Position numbers and translations under genes: made by a program. From an uncultured Chromatiaceae bacterium (lineage in GTDB: Bacteria > Pseudomonadota > Gammaproteobacteria > Chromatiales > Chromatiaceae), in contig CALALB010000037.1 of the NCBI GenBank assembly GCA_937923175.1, positions 1-64,000 of the forward strand: DNA of 64,000 nucleotides, given 5' to 3'. The notes under the pieces were generated by a model, which saw only the letters and a program-made list of their open reading frames with translations, was not told the DNA's origin and searched no databases. Positions 51,923-60,748 of the stretch are shown piece after piece. How positions within the stretch are numbered: the first letter of the stretch is position 1; every line of letters begins with the position of its first letter.

Positions 51923-52807
51923 ATGAACACCAGGGCATGTCCCACTCAGGCGCCGGCCATCCTGCTGGTCGATAACGGCTCAAGCCGACCCGAATCCACC
52001 CTCGGCCTCCGCCGGATCGCTGAGCGGCTTGCAGGGCGTCTCGGTCAAGCGGTATATCCGGTCTCTTTGCTGCACGCCGATCGCATCCCGCCGGCGCAGC
52101 TCGGTGGCCGGCCCGCCGAGATCCTGGATACTGCCTTGGAGCGGCTCATCGGAAGCGGGGTGCGGGAGATCATGATCCTGCCGCTTTTCTTTGGGCCCAG
52201 TGCGGCCCTGACCCAGTATCTTCCGGCAACCGCAGAGCGGCTGGTCGGGCAGCTGGGGGGGATAGATCTGAGGATCGCCCCTGAACTCTGCCCCTTGCCC
52301 GAGGGTGAGCCGCTTCTGGTCGATATCCTGGCCGATCAGGTCAGGTCTGCAGCGCATGCGGTCTCGATCCTCCCTAAACGGGTGGTCTTGGTCGATCATG
52401 GCTCGCCCCTCCCCCAGGTAACAGCGGTGCGCCAGTGGCTTGCGAGGCATCTGAGCGCCAGGCTCGGTCCTGAGGTTGAGCTGAGCGAGGCCGTGATGGA
52501 ACGCCGACCCGGGCCTGAGTATGACTTCAATGGACCATTGCTCGAGGGGACGCTCGGGGCCCTCGCGGCGCAGGATGACCGAACCCCGATCATACTCGCC
52601 TTGTTGTTTATCTCGCCCGGGCGTCATGCCGGGCCTCAGGGGGACATCGCCCAGATCTGCGCGCGGGTCCAGAGGCTTTACCCCAATCTATCCATCCTGG
52701 TTGCGCCCCTGGTCGGCGCCCATCCCGCCTTGGTCGAGATACTCGCCAATCGCTTCGCCTGGCTTCACCAACATGCAGATTCATTCTGCCTCTCCCCCCG
52801 GGTCTAG
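51923..52807 (+). CDS. CbiX-type sirohydrochlorin chelatase family protein
   Basis: The protein of 294 residues holds two CbiX-like repeats. Each begins with a related motif, ILLVDNGSSRPE in the first and VVLVDHGSPLPQ in the second, with the metal-ligand His retained only in the second, and each has a tail like REIMILPLFFGPS or IILALLFISPGRHAG. This duplicated form resembles CbiX/SirB chelatases that insert cobalt or iron into sirohydrochlorin, for B12 or sirohaem. The ATG at 51923 is chosen because upstream codons belong to the rfbF-like remnant. The exact metal and pathway are unknown. Confidence 0.78.
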   Translation: MNTRACPTQAPAILLVDNGSSRPESTLGLRRIAERLAGRLGQAVYPVSLLHADRIPPAQLGGRPAEILDTALERLIGSGVREIMILPLFFGPSAALTQYLPATAERLVGQLGGIDLRIAPELCPLPEGEPLLVDILADQVRSAAHAVSILPKRVVLVDHGSPLPQVTAVRQWLARHLSARLGPEVELSEAVMERRPGPEYDFNGPLLEGTLGALAAQDDRTPIILALLFISPGRHAGPQGDIAQICARVQRLYPNLSILVAPLVGAHPALVEILANRFAWLHQHADSFCLSPRV

Positions 52808-52883
52808 GAAGCAGGCAGGGGCAAGCATCAACCCAATGGCCTGATCAGCCGTGCCCGCTGCAGGGCGCTTTGGGCAGCGCCCC

Positions 52884-53843
52884 CTAGACACTGGAGTCCA
52901 AAATGCGGTCGCGCACCTCGAGCGCCACCTCAAGCGCCCTCAGCCCTGCCTCGGCATCCACGAGTGGGCGCCCGCCTGTACGCACCACCCGCACAAACTC
53001 AGCCAGTTCCCGATCCAGGGGTCTGACCGGCCCGACCTGCAGGCGCTGGCGCAGGATCTCAGGCCGCCCACCGCCTGGCGATGGGCGCAACTCGGCGATA
53101 TCCAAGGTCTGGTTCACAAAGTCGAGCGACAAATAGCTGCCCGGCTGAAAGACCCGAAAGCGCCGGGTGACCTGGTCCGAGACCCGGCTTGCCACCAGAT
53201 TGGCCACCGCCCCATTGGCAAACTCGATCCGCGCATTGGCGATATCGATATGCTCAGTCAGTACTGCTGCGCCGATGGCCGAGATCTGGCGGATTGCAGT
53301 CCCAACCAGGCTCAAAAGGATATCGAGATCATGGATCATCAGGTCCGAGACGACATCCACGTCGGTGGCACGTTCGGAAAAGCTGCCCATGCGCTGGGCC
53401 TCGAGATAGCGAGGGCTGTTGATCCGCTGTGCCAGGGCCATCACCCCGGCATTGAAGCGTTCGACATGTCCGATCTGGAGGATGGCATGGTGTTTGCGGG
53501 CCAGTGCAACCAGGGTAGCCCCCTCGGCGCGGCTAGCGGCGATGGGTTTTTCGAGGAGGACCGCGATGCCGCGCTCCAAAAAGGGCTGAGCGACCAGGAG
53601 ATGCGCTGTGGTGGGGACAACCACGCTCACTGCATCAACCCTATCGATCAGCGCATCCTGATCGGGATAAACCGGGCAACCGACCTCGGCAGCAACAGCA
53701 GCGGCGCGCTCGGCATTGGTATCGACGACCCCAACGAGTTCGACCTCAGGTAGACGCGAATAGATCAGGGCATGAAAACGGCCTAGATAACCGACCCCGA
53801 TCACTGCTACCCGCAGCCGCTCGGTCTTGGGACGTTCAGCCAT
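52884..53843 (-). CDS. Gfo/Idh/MocA family oxidoreductase
   Basis: This is an NAD(P)-dependent sugar or cyclitol dehydrogenase-like protein of 319 residues, from the ATG at 53843. The Rossmann motif is VAVIGVGYLGRFHALIYSRL, followed by GVVDTNAERAA and the family EKPIA block (VLLEKPIAASRAEG). The C-terminal domain is the Gfo/Idh alpha/beta fold. The substrate cannot be told from sequence. A 56-residue membrane protein gene lies 18 bases upstream on the same strand. Confidence 0.88.
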   Translation of the reverse strand: MAERPKTERLRVAVIGVGYLGRFHALIYSRLPEVELVGVVDTNAERAAAVAAEVGCPVYPDQDALIDRVDAVSVVVPTTAHLLVAQPFLERGIAVLLEKPIAASRAEGATLVALARKHHAILQIGHVERFNAGVMALAQRINSPRYLEAQRMGSFSERATDVDVVSDLMIHDLDILLSLVGTAIRQISAIGAAVLTEHIDIANARIEFANGAVANLVASRVSDQVTRRFRVFQPGSYLSLDFVNQTLDIAELRPSPGGGRPEILRQRLQVGPVRPLDRELAEFVRVVRTGGRPLVDAEAGLRALEVALEVRDRILDSSV

Positions 53844-53861
53844 TGGGCGCAAACGCTATCC

Positions 53862-54032
53862 TCAGCCGCCGACCCCTTGAGGAGCGCTCGGCTGGACCGC
53901 CATCTCCCCCCGATCGGCAGGGGCAAGGACCAGCACTTGATAACTGATGGTTGCGCTCAATCCCAGCAGTACAAATATCGTCAACAGCACCAGTGGATCA
54001 GGCTTACGACGAAGCCGTTTCCGATACATCAT
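53862..54032 (-). CDS. Small single-span membrane protein (56 residues)
   Basis: Reading minus-strand bases 54032-53862 gives a 56-residue protein. Its basic N-terminus (MMYRKRLRRKPDP) is followed by one hydrophobic span, LVLLTIFVLLGLSATISYQV, and a short polar tail rich in Ala, Pro and Gly. AGAGG lies about 8 bases upstream of the ATG. It stands directly before the Gfo/Idh/MocA gene on the same strand. No family was recognised. The positive-inside topology suggests that the tail faces the periplasm. Confidence 0.6.
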   Translation of the reverse strand: MMYRKRLRRKPDPLVLLTIFVLLGLSATISYQVLVLAPADRGEMAVQPSAPQGVGG

Positions 54033-54194
54033 CCCGCCGACCTCTAAAAAAGCAATAAAGCGCTATCGATATTCTACCGCGATCACCCTACCCGGCAAGG
54101 CGATGCCTTCGGATGCACCGCTGCACCAGACAATGGTCATTCGGGTTATGATCTAACACCCTTATCCGGCCAGACACCCAAATAGAAGAAGCAC

Positions 54195-54566
54195 ATGAAC
54201 GAGTATCTCATCACCGTGTCGGCACAAAGCCAGTATCAACCCGATCAATCGGCGCCAGATGAGCAGCGTTATGTCTTTGCCTATACCATCACCATCGAGA
54301 ATCGCGGTGCCAAGGCAGCGCGGCTGATCGACCGGCATTGGATCATTACGGATGCCAATGGTCGGGTCCAGGAGGTCCATGGTCAGGGGGTCGTCGGCGA
54401 ACAGCCCTATTTACAGCCCGGCGAGTCATTTCGCTATACCAGCGGGGCGGTCCTGGCGACACCGCTGGGCAGCATGCATGGTTATTACGGGATGATGGCG
54501 GATGACGGCACCCATTTTCAGGCGATCATCCCGCCCTTTTCCTTGACCTCCAGCCCATTGCACTGA
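54195..54566 (+). CDS. apaG: ApaG protein
   Basis: ApaG is a beta-sandwich (fibronectin III-like) protein historically linked to Co2+ resistance; its exact role is not settled. The 123-residue protein has [40 protein letters not shown] and GSMHGYYGM, all characteristic. It is 7 bases upstream of apaH on the same strand, the canonical apaG-apaH pair. Confidence 0.95.
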   Translation: MNEYLITVSAQSQYQPDQSAPDEQRYVFAYTITIENRGAKAARLIDRHWIITDANGRVQEVHGQGVVGEQPYLQPGESFRYTSGAVLATPLGSMHGYYGMMADDGTHFQAIIPPFSLTSSPLH

Positions 54567-54573
54567 GGCTGGC

Positions 54574-55407
54574 ATGGCTGTCTATGCCATCGGCGATGTC
54601 CAGGGATGCGACGCTGAGCTTGGGTGCCTGCTCGAGCGCATTGGGTTTGATCCGGCTCGGGATCGCCTCTGGTTGACCGGTGATCTGGTCAATCGCGGCC
54701 CGCATTCACTGGAGGTCCTCCGGCGGGTTCGGGGGCTTGGGGATGCGGCGCTCATGGTGCTGGGCAATCACGATCTGCATCTGCTGGCCATGGCTGCGGG
54801 CAATCTCAAGCATGCCGACCTCAGTCTCCAGCCCATCCTGCATGCACCCGATCGGGACGAATTGCTCGATTGGCTGCGGCATCGCCCCCTCATCCACCAT
54901 GACCCGTCTCTCGATATGAGCCTGATCCATGCGGGTTTGCCCCCCCAATGGGATCTAGCCCAGGCCCAGGCCTGCGCCCGCGAGCTCGAGGCGGTTTTAC
55001 AAGGTGACGGATATCGCGATTTTTTACGCGCCATGTATGGCAATACACCGGCGCGCTGGTCGCCTAACCTAAGCGGGCTGGATCGGCTGCGTTTTATCGC
55101 CAATTGCCTGACGCGATTGCGTTTTTGCACGGCGGATGGCACCCTGGCGCTCAAGGAACAGGGGCCCCTCGGCAGCCAGCCCCCAGGTATCCTGCCCTGG
55201 TTTGCGGTCCCGGGTCGGCGTAGCCAGGGGCTGCGTATCGTCTTTGGGCATTGGTCAACGCTCGGCTACTGGACTGGCCCGAACCTCTGGGCCATCGACA
55301 GCGGCTGTGTCTGGGGCGGGGCGCTTACCGCCCTGCGTCTGGATTGTACCCCGCCGCGCCCGATCCAGCTCCCCTGCCCAGGCTATGCCCGCCCAGGTTC
55401 CGAGTGA
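54574..55407 (+). CDS. apaH: Symmetrical bis(5'-nucleosyl)-tetraphosphatase
   Basis: ApaH cleaves Ap4A, and removes Np4 caps from some RNAs, into two ADPs. The 277-residue metallophosphoesterase has GDVQGCDAELGCLLE, GDLVNRGPHSLEVL, GNHDLHLL and the later HAGLPPQWDL block, supplying the usual two-metal ligands. It follows apaG and converges on folA with a three-base gap between the two stops. Confidence 0.95.
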   Translation: MAVYAIGDVQGCDAELGCLLERIGFDPARDRLWLTGDLVNRGPHSLEVLRRVRGLGDAALMVLGNHDLHLLAMAAGNLKHADLSLQPILHAPDRDELLDWLRHRPLIHHDPSLDMSLIHAGLPPQWDLAQAQACARELEAVLQGDGYRDFLRAMYGNTPARWSPNLSGLDRLRFIANCLTRLRFCTADGTLALKEQGPLGSQPPGILPWFAVPGRRSQGLRIVFGHWSTLGYWTGPNLWAIDSGCVWGGALTALRLDCTPPRPIQLPCPGYARPGSE

Positions 55408-55410
55408 TCC

Positions 55411-55941
55411 CTAGACCCCGGGCAGACCAGACGAGGGTCTTGGTCCAATCCGGGCCAGGTCTATAAAGGTCATGGCAAAGCAGTTGCGCACATCGGCAGG
55501 ATGTTCTAAGCGCCCCAGCTCGCGCCAATCCGCTGGATCCCAGGGCGGGAAATAGACATCGCCCGCGCTTCGCGTATGGACCAGGGTCAGATACAGCGCA
55601 TCGGCCAGGGGCAGGGTCTGGGCATAGATCATGGCCCCCCCGATGACCATGAGCTCAGGGGCCTCGACAGCGGCGATAGCCTCCTCGACTGAGCCGAAAA
55701 CCTCAGCCCCCGGGGCAGGATAAGCCCGATCGCGCGAGACGATCAGATGGCGGCGCCGCGGCAAGAGGCCTGGCAGGGATTCCCAGGTACGCCGACCCAT
55801 GAGGATGGGCTTGTCGAGGGTGAGCGACCGGAAACGGGCCAGATCCGCAGGGAGATGCCAAGGCAAGGCATTGGCGCAACCGATCGCACCCGCCTCATCC
55901 ATGGCCGCGATCAGGGCGATCCGGGGCGACTGCATCGGCAT
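55411..55941 (-). CDS. folA: Dihydrofolate reductase
   Basis: FolA reduces dihydrofolate to tetrahydrofolate with NADPH. The protein of 176 residues has an N-terminal IALIAAMDEAGAIGCANALP segment, WHLPADLARFRSLT, the GRRTWESLP nucleotide site and VIGGAMIYAQTLP. The length is near 160-175. It is downstream of rsfS on the minus strand (9-base gap). In E. coli, folA is near apaH, as here. Confidence 0.95.
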   Translation of the reverse strand: MPMQSPRIALIAAMDEAGAIGCANALPWHLPADLARFRSLTLDKPILMGRRTWESLPGLLPRRRHLIVSRDRAYPAPGAEVFGSVEEAIAAVEAPELMVIGGAMIYAQTLPLADALYLTLVHTRSAGDVYFPPWDPADWRELGRLEHPADVRNCFAMTFIDLARIGPRPSSGLPGV

Positions 55942-55950
55942 GCTCGGAAC

Positions 55951-56322
55951 TCAACCCGCTGAGGCCGAGAACGCCTCGAGCCTGGCCCCCGAATGCAGGG
56001 TGGGCGCTGACCAGAGACGCTCGAGGTTATAAAAATCGCGCACCTTGGGCAGCATCACATGGACAACCACGCCATTGAGATCGACTAAGGCCCATTCGCC
56101 CTCTGCCAATCCCTCGGTGCCAAGAGGCGGCTCGCCGGCGTCCTTGGCGCGAAAGGCGATGGTCTCGGCGATGGCCTTGACATGGCGATCCGAGGTGCCC
56201 GAGGCGATGATCATATAGTCGGTGATAACGGTGCTGCCCCGCACGTCGATGACCTGGACATCACGGGCCTTCATCATATCCAGGGTGTCCAGAACCAGTT
56301 GTCTCAGTTGATCCAGCTGCAT
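55951..56322 (-). CDS. rsfS: Ribosome silencing factor RsfS
   Basis: RsfS binds L14 on the 50S subunit and blocks subunit joining in slow growth. The ATG at 56322 gives 123 residues, starting MQLDQLRQLVLDTLDMMKAR, followed by VIDVRGSTVITDYMIIASGT, the family signature, and EGEWALVDLNGVVVHVML. An upstream extension within nadD is rejected. It is 7 bases after nadD, the conserved gammaproteobacterial nadD-rsfS pair. Confidence 0.94.
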   Translation of the reverse strand: MQLDQLRQLVLDTLDMMKARDVQVIDVRGSTVITDYMIIASGTSDRHVKAIAETIAFRAKDAGEPPLGTEGLAEGEWALVDLNGVVVHVMLPKVRDFYNLERLWSAPTLHSGARLEAFSASAG

Positions 56323-56329
56323 GTCTCTC

Positions 56330-56983
56330 TCATTGGCATGAACGAAGGGGTGAATCACGATAAAGTTGCTCGCGCTCGATATAGGCAAGCACGGCATCCG
56401 GAAGCAGATAGCGCGGGCTTGAGCCCGCAGCGATCAAGGTGCGGATCTGGGTTGCCGAGATCCCCAAAGGGGTGATGGGTTGTAACAGGATCAACCCCCC
56501 GGGGCGGGCCATCAATTGCTGCGGATCCTGGCAACCCCGTTCGCGATAAAGCTCAGCAAGGGGCGCATCAGTGGGTAGTGCATACCCCGGACGATGCATG
56601 ACGATGAGATGGGCGAGCTCCAGAATCTCAAATGGACGATACCAGCCTAAAAAACCTGCATAGGCATCCGATCCCATCAGCAGACACAGCGGGCGACCCT
56701 CCCCGATTTCAGCCCGCAAAGAGAACAGGGTGTCGTAGGTATAGGAAGGACCTGGGCGTCCCAGTTCGCGCTGGTCGAGTATAAAGCGCGGCTCTCCGAT
56801 CAATGCGGCCTCCAACATCGCCACCCGCTGCCTGGGCGAGGCGAGGGGTGGGGGGCGGTGAACTGCGGTCTTGAGCGGTAGCCAGCGGACCTGATCGAGA
56901 TGCAACGCCTCGCAACATTCGAGCGCCGCGCGCAAATGTCCAACATGGACTGGGTCAAAGGTCCCACCCAGGACGCCGATCAT
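56330..56983 (-). CDS. nadD: Nicotinate-nucleotide adenylyltransferase
   Basis: NadD adenylates nicotinate mononucleotide in NAD synthesis. The ATG at 56983 gives 217 residues beginning MIGVLGGTFDPVHVGHLRAA, with the nucleotidyltransferase T/HxGH motif. GSDAYAGFLGWYRPFEIL and the late GISATQIRTLI (SxTxxR) segment complete the fold. A 9-codon upstream extension is less likely. Its usual neighbour proA is here separated from it by the SQR-like gene and a small ORF. Confidence 0.95.
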   Translation of the reverse strand: MIGVLGGTFDPVHVGHLRAALECCEALHLDQVRWLPLKTAVHRPPPLASPRQRVAMLEAALIGEPRFILDQRELGRPGPSYTYDTLFSLRAEIGEGRPLCLLMGSDAYAGFLGWYRPFEILELAHLIVMHRPGYALPTDAPLAELYRERGCQDPQQLMARPGGLILLQPITPLGISATQIRTLIAAGSSPRYLLPDAVLAYIEREQLYRDSPLRSCQ

Positions 56984-57032
56984 TGGCTCGCTTTGGATCC
57001 TGCCTGCCAAACAAGCCTGGGGCTGGGCCCGC

Positions 57033-57212
57033 TCACCGATGGGATTTCATCAACAGTTTAAAGATCTTGAAGTTAATGATCCAAAAACGAATGAATTGCC
57101 AAATGAGGAATTGACGCATGAAGCGCGTCGCAGCGGTTGGGATCGGCGGATAATAGGCCTGCTGATAGGGCTCTCTGTTCTTGACCATGATCGCTGCCAT
57201 TTCTGTTTGCAT
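57033..57212 (-). CDS. Putative 59-residue basic aromatic peptide next to SQR-like gene
   Basis: Reading the minus strand from 57212 gives 59 residues: a polar start with several candidate Met codons (57212, 57200, 57188), a REPYQQAYYPPIP segment, then a helix rich in Phe, Trp, Ile and Lys/Arg (RQFLIWQFIRFWIINFKIFK) and a KSHR end. It starts 32 bases after the SQR-like gene on the same strand and ends before nadD. No family was recognised. The aromatic cationic helix suggests a membrane-surface peptide. No strong ribosome-binding site is visible, so I am cautious. Confidence 0.5.
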   Translation of the reverse strand: MQTEMAAIMVKNREPYQQAYYPPIPTAATRFMRQFLIWQFIRFWIINFKIFKLLMKSHR

Positions 57213-57244
57213 CAGATGTCAACTCGGCCTTTCGGGCACAGCCA

Positions 57245-58702
57245 TCAATCAGGCAAGACTGACCAGCCTGGCCGCAGCTTGGCCTGATAGATGAAGACAT
57301 GATGCAAGAGATATTTCATCCAATGCCCGGCTAGACCGATCTCACCAAAGGTGAGATCCATATCGCGCCCATAGTCGGGATAGGTCTCATAGTCAGGTAC
57401 GACGGGAAAGACCGTCATGGTGGCGGCATTCCCTTTGAACATATCCATACCGGTTGAGGCGACACAGGCGGCACCCATCTCGGCCATCGAGGCAGTATGT
57501 TTAAGTTCACTCACCCCCTTCAGGAGATCGCGGATATTTTTCGCGACCGCCTTACCGATGGTTGCCGAGGGCATGCCGGTGCGCGGCGGGGTGGGACTGA
57601 TCTGGTTGCCATTCGGGCTTTTCATGATCTTGCTGATCGGGTGCGGGGGCGCAAAGGCGATCCCAATGGCAAAGATATTGGGATAAAGTGGATTTTGATA
57701 GGTCCTGGGCCAATCGGCCTTGCTCCATTCCTCAAACGGCTTGGGGGTGTAATCGGCATCGACCTTCATGAAGCCATTGGGCGCAAAGAGCTTATCCGTG
57801 ATCTCTGTACCCGATTTGTCATAGGCCTTGAGCCCAATCCCCGAAAATGGCGGGATCAGCATGGAAAAATCGAATTCGAGCTCATGAAAGGTGCCATCGA
57901 GCAGCTCGTAGTGGATCTTGCCGGGTTCAATCCGGGTCACGCCCGCCCGCGTAATCCAGTCGATGCCGCGTTCAGACATCAATGACTCAGCAAAGGTCTT
58001 ACCATTGATCACATAGCCGTTACGGGTGATATGTACCCCGCCCATACCGAAATCACCGAGCTCATACTCATTGCTGATCCAGACCAAACGGGCCCGATCA
58101 CGCACCCCCGCCTTGCGCAAGGCATGATCGACGTTATAGATATATTCGAACGCCGCCCCCTGGCAAGTGCACATCCCATGCCCGGTGCCGATGACAAAGG
58201 TCTGGGTAGCACCCTGTTTCATGGCCTGGATGCACTCTTGGAGATGGGCATTGGCCTTGAGTGCATGCTCGACCGTGCATACCGAATGCGTATAGCCCTT
58301 TTCGGGCCCCAACCCCGGCGTTGCCTCAAAATTGAGCCTGGGTCCGGTGGCATTGATCAAAAAGTCATATTCGAGCTCGGCCTGCTCGCCCTCGCGCCCA
58401 GGTAGGGTGTATTCGATGGTGACGAAGGCTTTGTCGTGACCCGACCCGCCCTCGGGATGGATTGAGACTGCCCGCGCCTGATGAAAACTGATATTGGCCT
58501 TATGATAGACCGGTGCCAGCTCGAAGGTGACGTCCGACTCGGTCATTTCCCCCACCCCCACCCAGATATTGGAGGGGATCCAGTTCCATCTGGACTTGGG
58601 CGAGACCACAACGACCTTATGCTTTTTGCCGATCCATTTGCTCAGATAACGGGCGGCTGTATGACCGGAGATACCGGCGCCTAAAATCACGACACGTGCC
58701 AT
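57245..58702 (-). CDS. Sulfide:quinone oxidoreductase-like FAD flavoprotein
   Basis: The protein has 485 residues. The N-terminus has the FAD site VVILGAGISGHTAARYL, and a second dinucleotide region lies near VIGTGHGMCTCQGAAFEY. Cysteines C142 (SVCTVEHA), C178/C180 and C413 (GAACVASTG) could play the role of the three active-site cysteines of sulfide:quinone reductases. The C-terminal MKYLLHHVFIYQAKLRPGW tail could be an amphipathic membrane anchor. The family probably oxidises sulfide to polysulfide and reduces quinone at the cytoplasmic membrane. The SQR subtype is not determined. Flavocytochrome c sulfide dehydrogenase is less likely because no signal peptide is present. Confidence 0.82.
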   Translation of the reverse strand: MARVVILGAGISGHTAARYLSKWIGKKHKVVVVSPKSRWNWIPSNIWVGVGEMTESDVTFELAPVYHKANISFHQARAVSIHPEGGSGHDKAFVTIEYTLPGREGEQAELEYDFLINATGPRLNFEATPGLGPEKGYTHSVCTVEHALKANAHLQECIQAMKQGATQTFVIGTGHGMCTCQGAAFEYIYNVDHALRKAGVRDRARLVWISNEYELGDFGMGGVHITRNGYVINGKTFAESLMSERGIDWITRAGVTRIEPGKIHYELLDGTFHELEFDFSMLIPPFSGIGLKAYDKSGTEITDKLFAPNGFMKVDADYTPKPFEEWSKADWPRTYQNPLYPNIFAIGIAFAPPHPISKIMKSPNGNQISPTPPRTGMPSATIGKAVAKNIRDLLKGVSELKHTASMAEMGAACVASTGMDMFKGNAATMTVFPVVPDYETYPDYGRDMDLTFGEIGLAGHWMKYLLHHVFIYQAKLRPGWSVLPD

Positions 58703-58825
58703 TTATACAAACCCCACAATCGATTCGGTGGTACCTGAGGTAATTGACCCAAGCCTGGGTTTGGGGACCCGAAAATAATCCCAAGATCTTTGGATTGGCA
58801 ATGGTCGAACCAGCTTGTCCCAGAC

Positions 58826-60100
58826 TCAGACTCGAATCTCGCCATTGCCCAAAACCACGAACTTCTGCGAGGTTAGTCCCTCCAGACCCACTGGCCCTCG
58901 GGCATGGAACTTATCGGTGCTGATGCCGATTTCGGCGCCCAGGCCGTATTCGAAACCATCGGCAAAGCGGGTCGAGGCATTGACCATGACCGAACTCGAA
59001 TCGACCTCACGCAAAAAACGGCGGGCACGCCCATAATCCTCGGTGACGATGGCATCGGTATGCGCCGAGCCATGGCGGGCGATATGTTCGATCGCTGCAT
59101 CCAGCCCATCGACCACCCGGATTGACAGGATCGGCGCCAGATATTCGGTATCCCAATCGGCCTCGGTCGCCGGGATCACCTCGGGCAGGATGGCGCGGGT
59201 GCGCGGGCAGCCGCGCAGCTCGACCCCTTTCTCGCGATAGGCCGCAGCCAGGCGCGGTAGGATGGCCTGGGCAATAGCGACATCGACCAGAAGGGTCTCC
59301 ATGGTGTTACAGGTACCATAGCGCTGGGTTTTGGCATTGAGGGCGATGGCAAATGCCTTGTCGAGATCGGCATATTCATCAATATAGACGTGACAGATAC
59401 CATCGAGGTGTTTAAGTACCGGCACCCGGGCCTCGCGGCTAATCCGTTCGATCAACCCCTTGCCACCGCGCGGGATGATGAGATCGATCCATTCGGACAT
59501 GGCCACCATGAGGCCGACCGCGGCCCGATCCGTAGTGGCGACCATCTGTACCCCCTCTTCAGGGAGCCTGGCGCTCAGCAGCCCTCCCTGGATGCAACGG
59601 GCGATGGCCTGATTCGAGGCGAATGACTCGGAACCGCCGCGCAGGATGACAGCATTACCCGACTTGATACAGAGTGCTGCCGCATCGACGGTCACATTGG
59701 GACGCGATTCATAGATGATCCCAATCACTCCCAGAGGGACGCGCATCCGTCCTACCTGAATACCGCTCGGGCGATAATTGAGATCGGTGATGGCACCCAC
59801 CGGGTCAGGGAGGGCCGCGACCTGATGTACCCCCTCAATCATGGCCTGGATCCGCGCGGGGGTAAGTTCAAGACGGTCGAGCAAGGCGGCATCCAACCCT
59901 TGGGCTGCGCCAGCCTCGAGATCCCGCTGATTGGCCTCGAGGATGGTGGTACGCTGCAGATCGAGGCGCTCGGCGATCGCCAAGAGTGCCTGGTTTTTGG
60001 CAGCAGTGCTTGCGCGTGCAAGCTCCCGCGCGGCTGCGCGGGCGCGCCGCCCAAGCTCATGCATATAGGACTGGATATCCTGGATCTCTGAATCGGTCAT
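58826..60100 (-). CDS. proA: Gamma-glutamyl phosphate reductase
   Basis: ProA reduces glutamyl 5-phosphate to the semialdehyde in proline synthesis. The ATG at 60100 gives 424 residues; an extension to 60127 is less likely. Visible are the [20 protein letters not shown] block, [15 protein letters not shown], the catalytic-cysteine region [12 protein letters not shown], and [20 protein letters not shown]. In many Gammaproteobacteria proA precedes nadD directly. Here two genes lie between them. Confidence 0.95.
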   Translation of the reverse strand: MTDSEIQDIQSYMHELGRRARAAARELARASTAAKNQALLAIAERLDLQRTTILEANQRDLEAGAAQGLDAALLDRLELTPARIQAMIEGVHQVAALPDPVGAITDLNYRPSGIQVGRMRVPLGVIGIIYESRPNVTVDAAALCIKSGNAVILRGGSESFASNQAIARCIQGGLLSARLPEEGVQMVATTDRAAVGLMVAMSEWIDLIIPRGGKGLIERISREARVPVLKHLDGICHVYIDEYADLDKAFAIALNAKTQRYGTCNTMETLLVDVAIAQAILPRLAAAYREKGVELRGCPRTRAILPEVIPATEADWDTEYLAPILSIRVVDGLDAAIEHIARHGSAHTDAIVTEDYGRARRFLREVDSSSVMVNASTRFADGFEYGLGAEIGISTDKFHARGPVGLEGLTSQKFVVLGNGEIRV

Positions 60101-60150
60101 GGGTACCTCATCCCGTCGCGACGACACAGCGAGAGATTTAAAGAAACGGC

Positions 60151-60185
60151 AGGGCCCTGGCTCCCCCGGGGAGCGAGAGGGCCAG
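60151..60185 (-). terminator. Hairpin between msrB and proA
   Basis: CCTGGC...CTCCCC pairs with GGGGAG...GCCAGG on the minus strand, giving a GC-rich stem, followed by a loose T-containing stretch (GCCGTTTCTTT). It could end msrB transcription before proA. The match is imperfect. Confidence 0.4.
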
Positions 60186-60259
60186 GATCGAGGGCAAAAC
60201 GCGGGATCATTCCCTCAGGGTTAAACGGTATTCTTATGGGTAAAATCATGCCACGCAAA

Positions 60260-60685
60260 CTAGTCTTTGACAGACTGAGATGATTCTGGCGCTTGCGGCT
60301 CGAATTCCAGGGCAATGGAATTAATACAGTATCTTAGACCCGTTGGCGGAGGTCCATCGGGAAAGACATGGCCTAGGTGGGCGCCGCAAGCCCGGCAGCG
60401 AACCTCGATACGATGCATGCCATCCCTGAAATCATCCTGGCTGACCAAGGCATCAGGGGTAATGGGCTCCCAAAAGCTCGGCCAGCCGGTCCCAGAGTCA
60501 AATTTGGCCGTGGATGCAAACAATGGTTCACCACAACAGCCACAACGGTAGAGACCAGAGCCCTTGAAGGCATAATAGCGCCCACTAAAAGGCGGTTCGG
60601 TCCTACCTTCGCGGCAGACGCGATAGCGTTCGGGCGATAAGGCCGCACGCCACTGGTCCTCGGTTTTTGTAATGCGATATGTCAT
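60260..60685 (-). CDS. msrB: Peptide-methionine (R)-S-oxide reductase
   Basis: MsrB repairs oxidised methionine (R-sulfoxide) in proteins. The 141-residue protein has both structural zinc pairs (CGCCG and CRACG), [28 protein letters not shown] and the catalytic cysteine in RYCINSIAL. It has no signal peptide, so it is cytoplasmic. It is divergent from the FHA-EAL gene with a 63-base gap. Confidence 0.95.
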   Translation of the reverse strand: MTYRITKTEDQWRAALSPERYRVCREGRTEPPFSGRYYAFKGSGLYRCGCCGEPLFASTAKFDSGTGWPSFWEPITPDALVSQDDFRDGMHRIEVRCRACGAHLGHVFPDGPPPTGLRYCINSIALEFEPQAPESSQSVKD

Positions 60686-60748
60686 GATCTAATTGCACGC
60701 TAATCAGTGATCAATAGGATCTTAGAGGGAAGGTCTAGGGGGGTATCC

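Noticed and set aside
52851-53753. A 300-codon plus-strand open frame opposite the Gfo/Idh/MocA gene
   Set aside because: Antisense to a well-supported oxidoreductase; no motifs and odd composition.
57245-58702. Flavocytochrome c sulfide dehydrogenase flavoprotein as identity
   Set aside because: No export signal is present and no cytochrome subunit gene is adjacent; the cysteine pattern suits SQR-type enzymes better.
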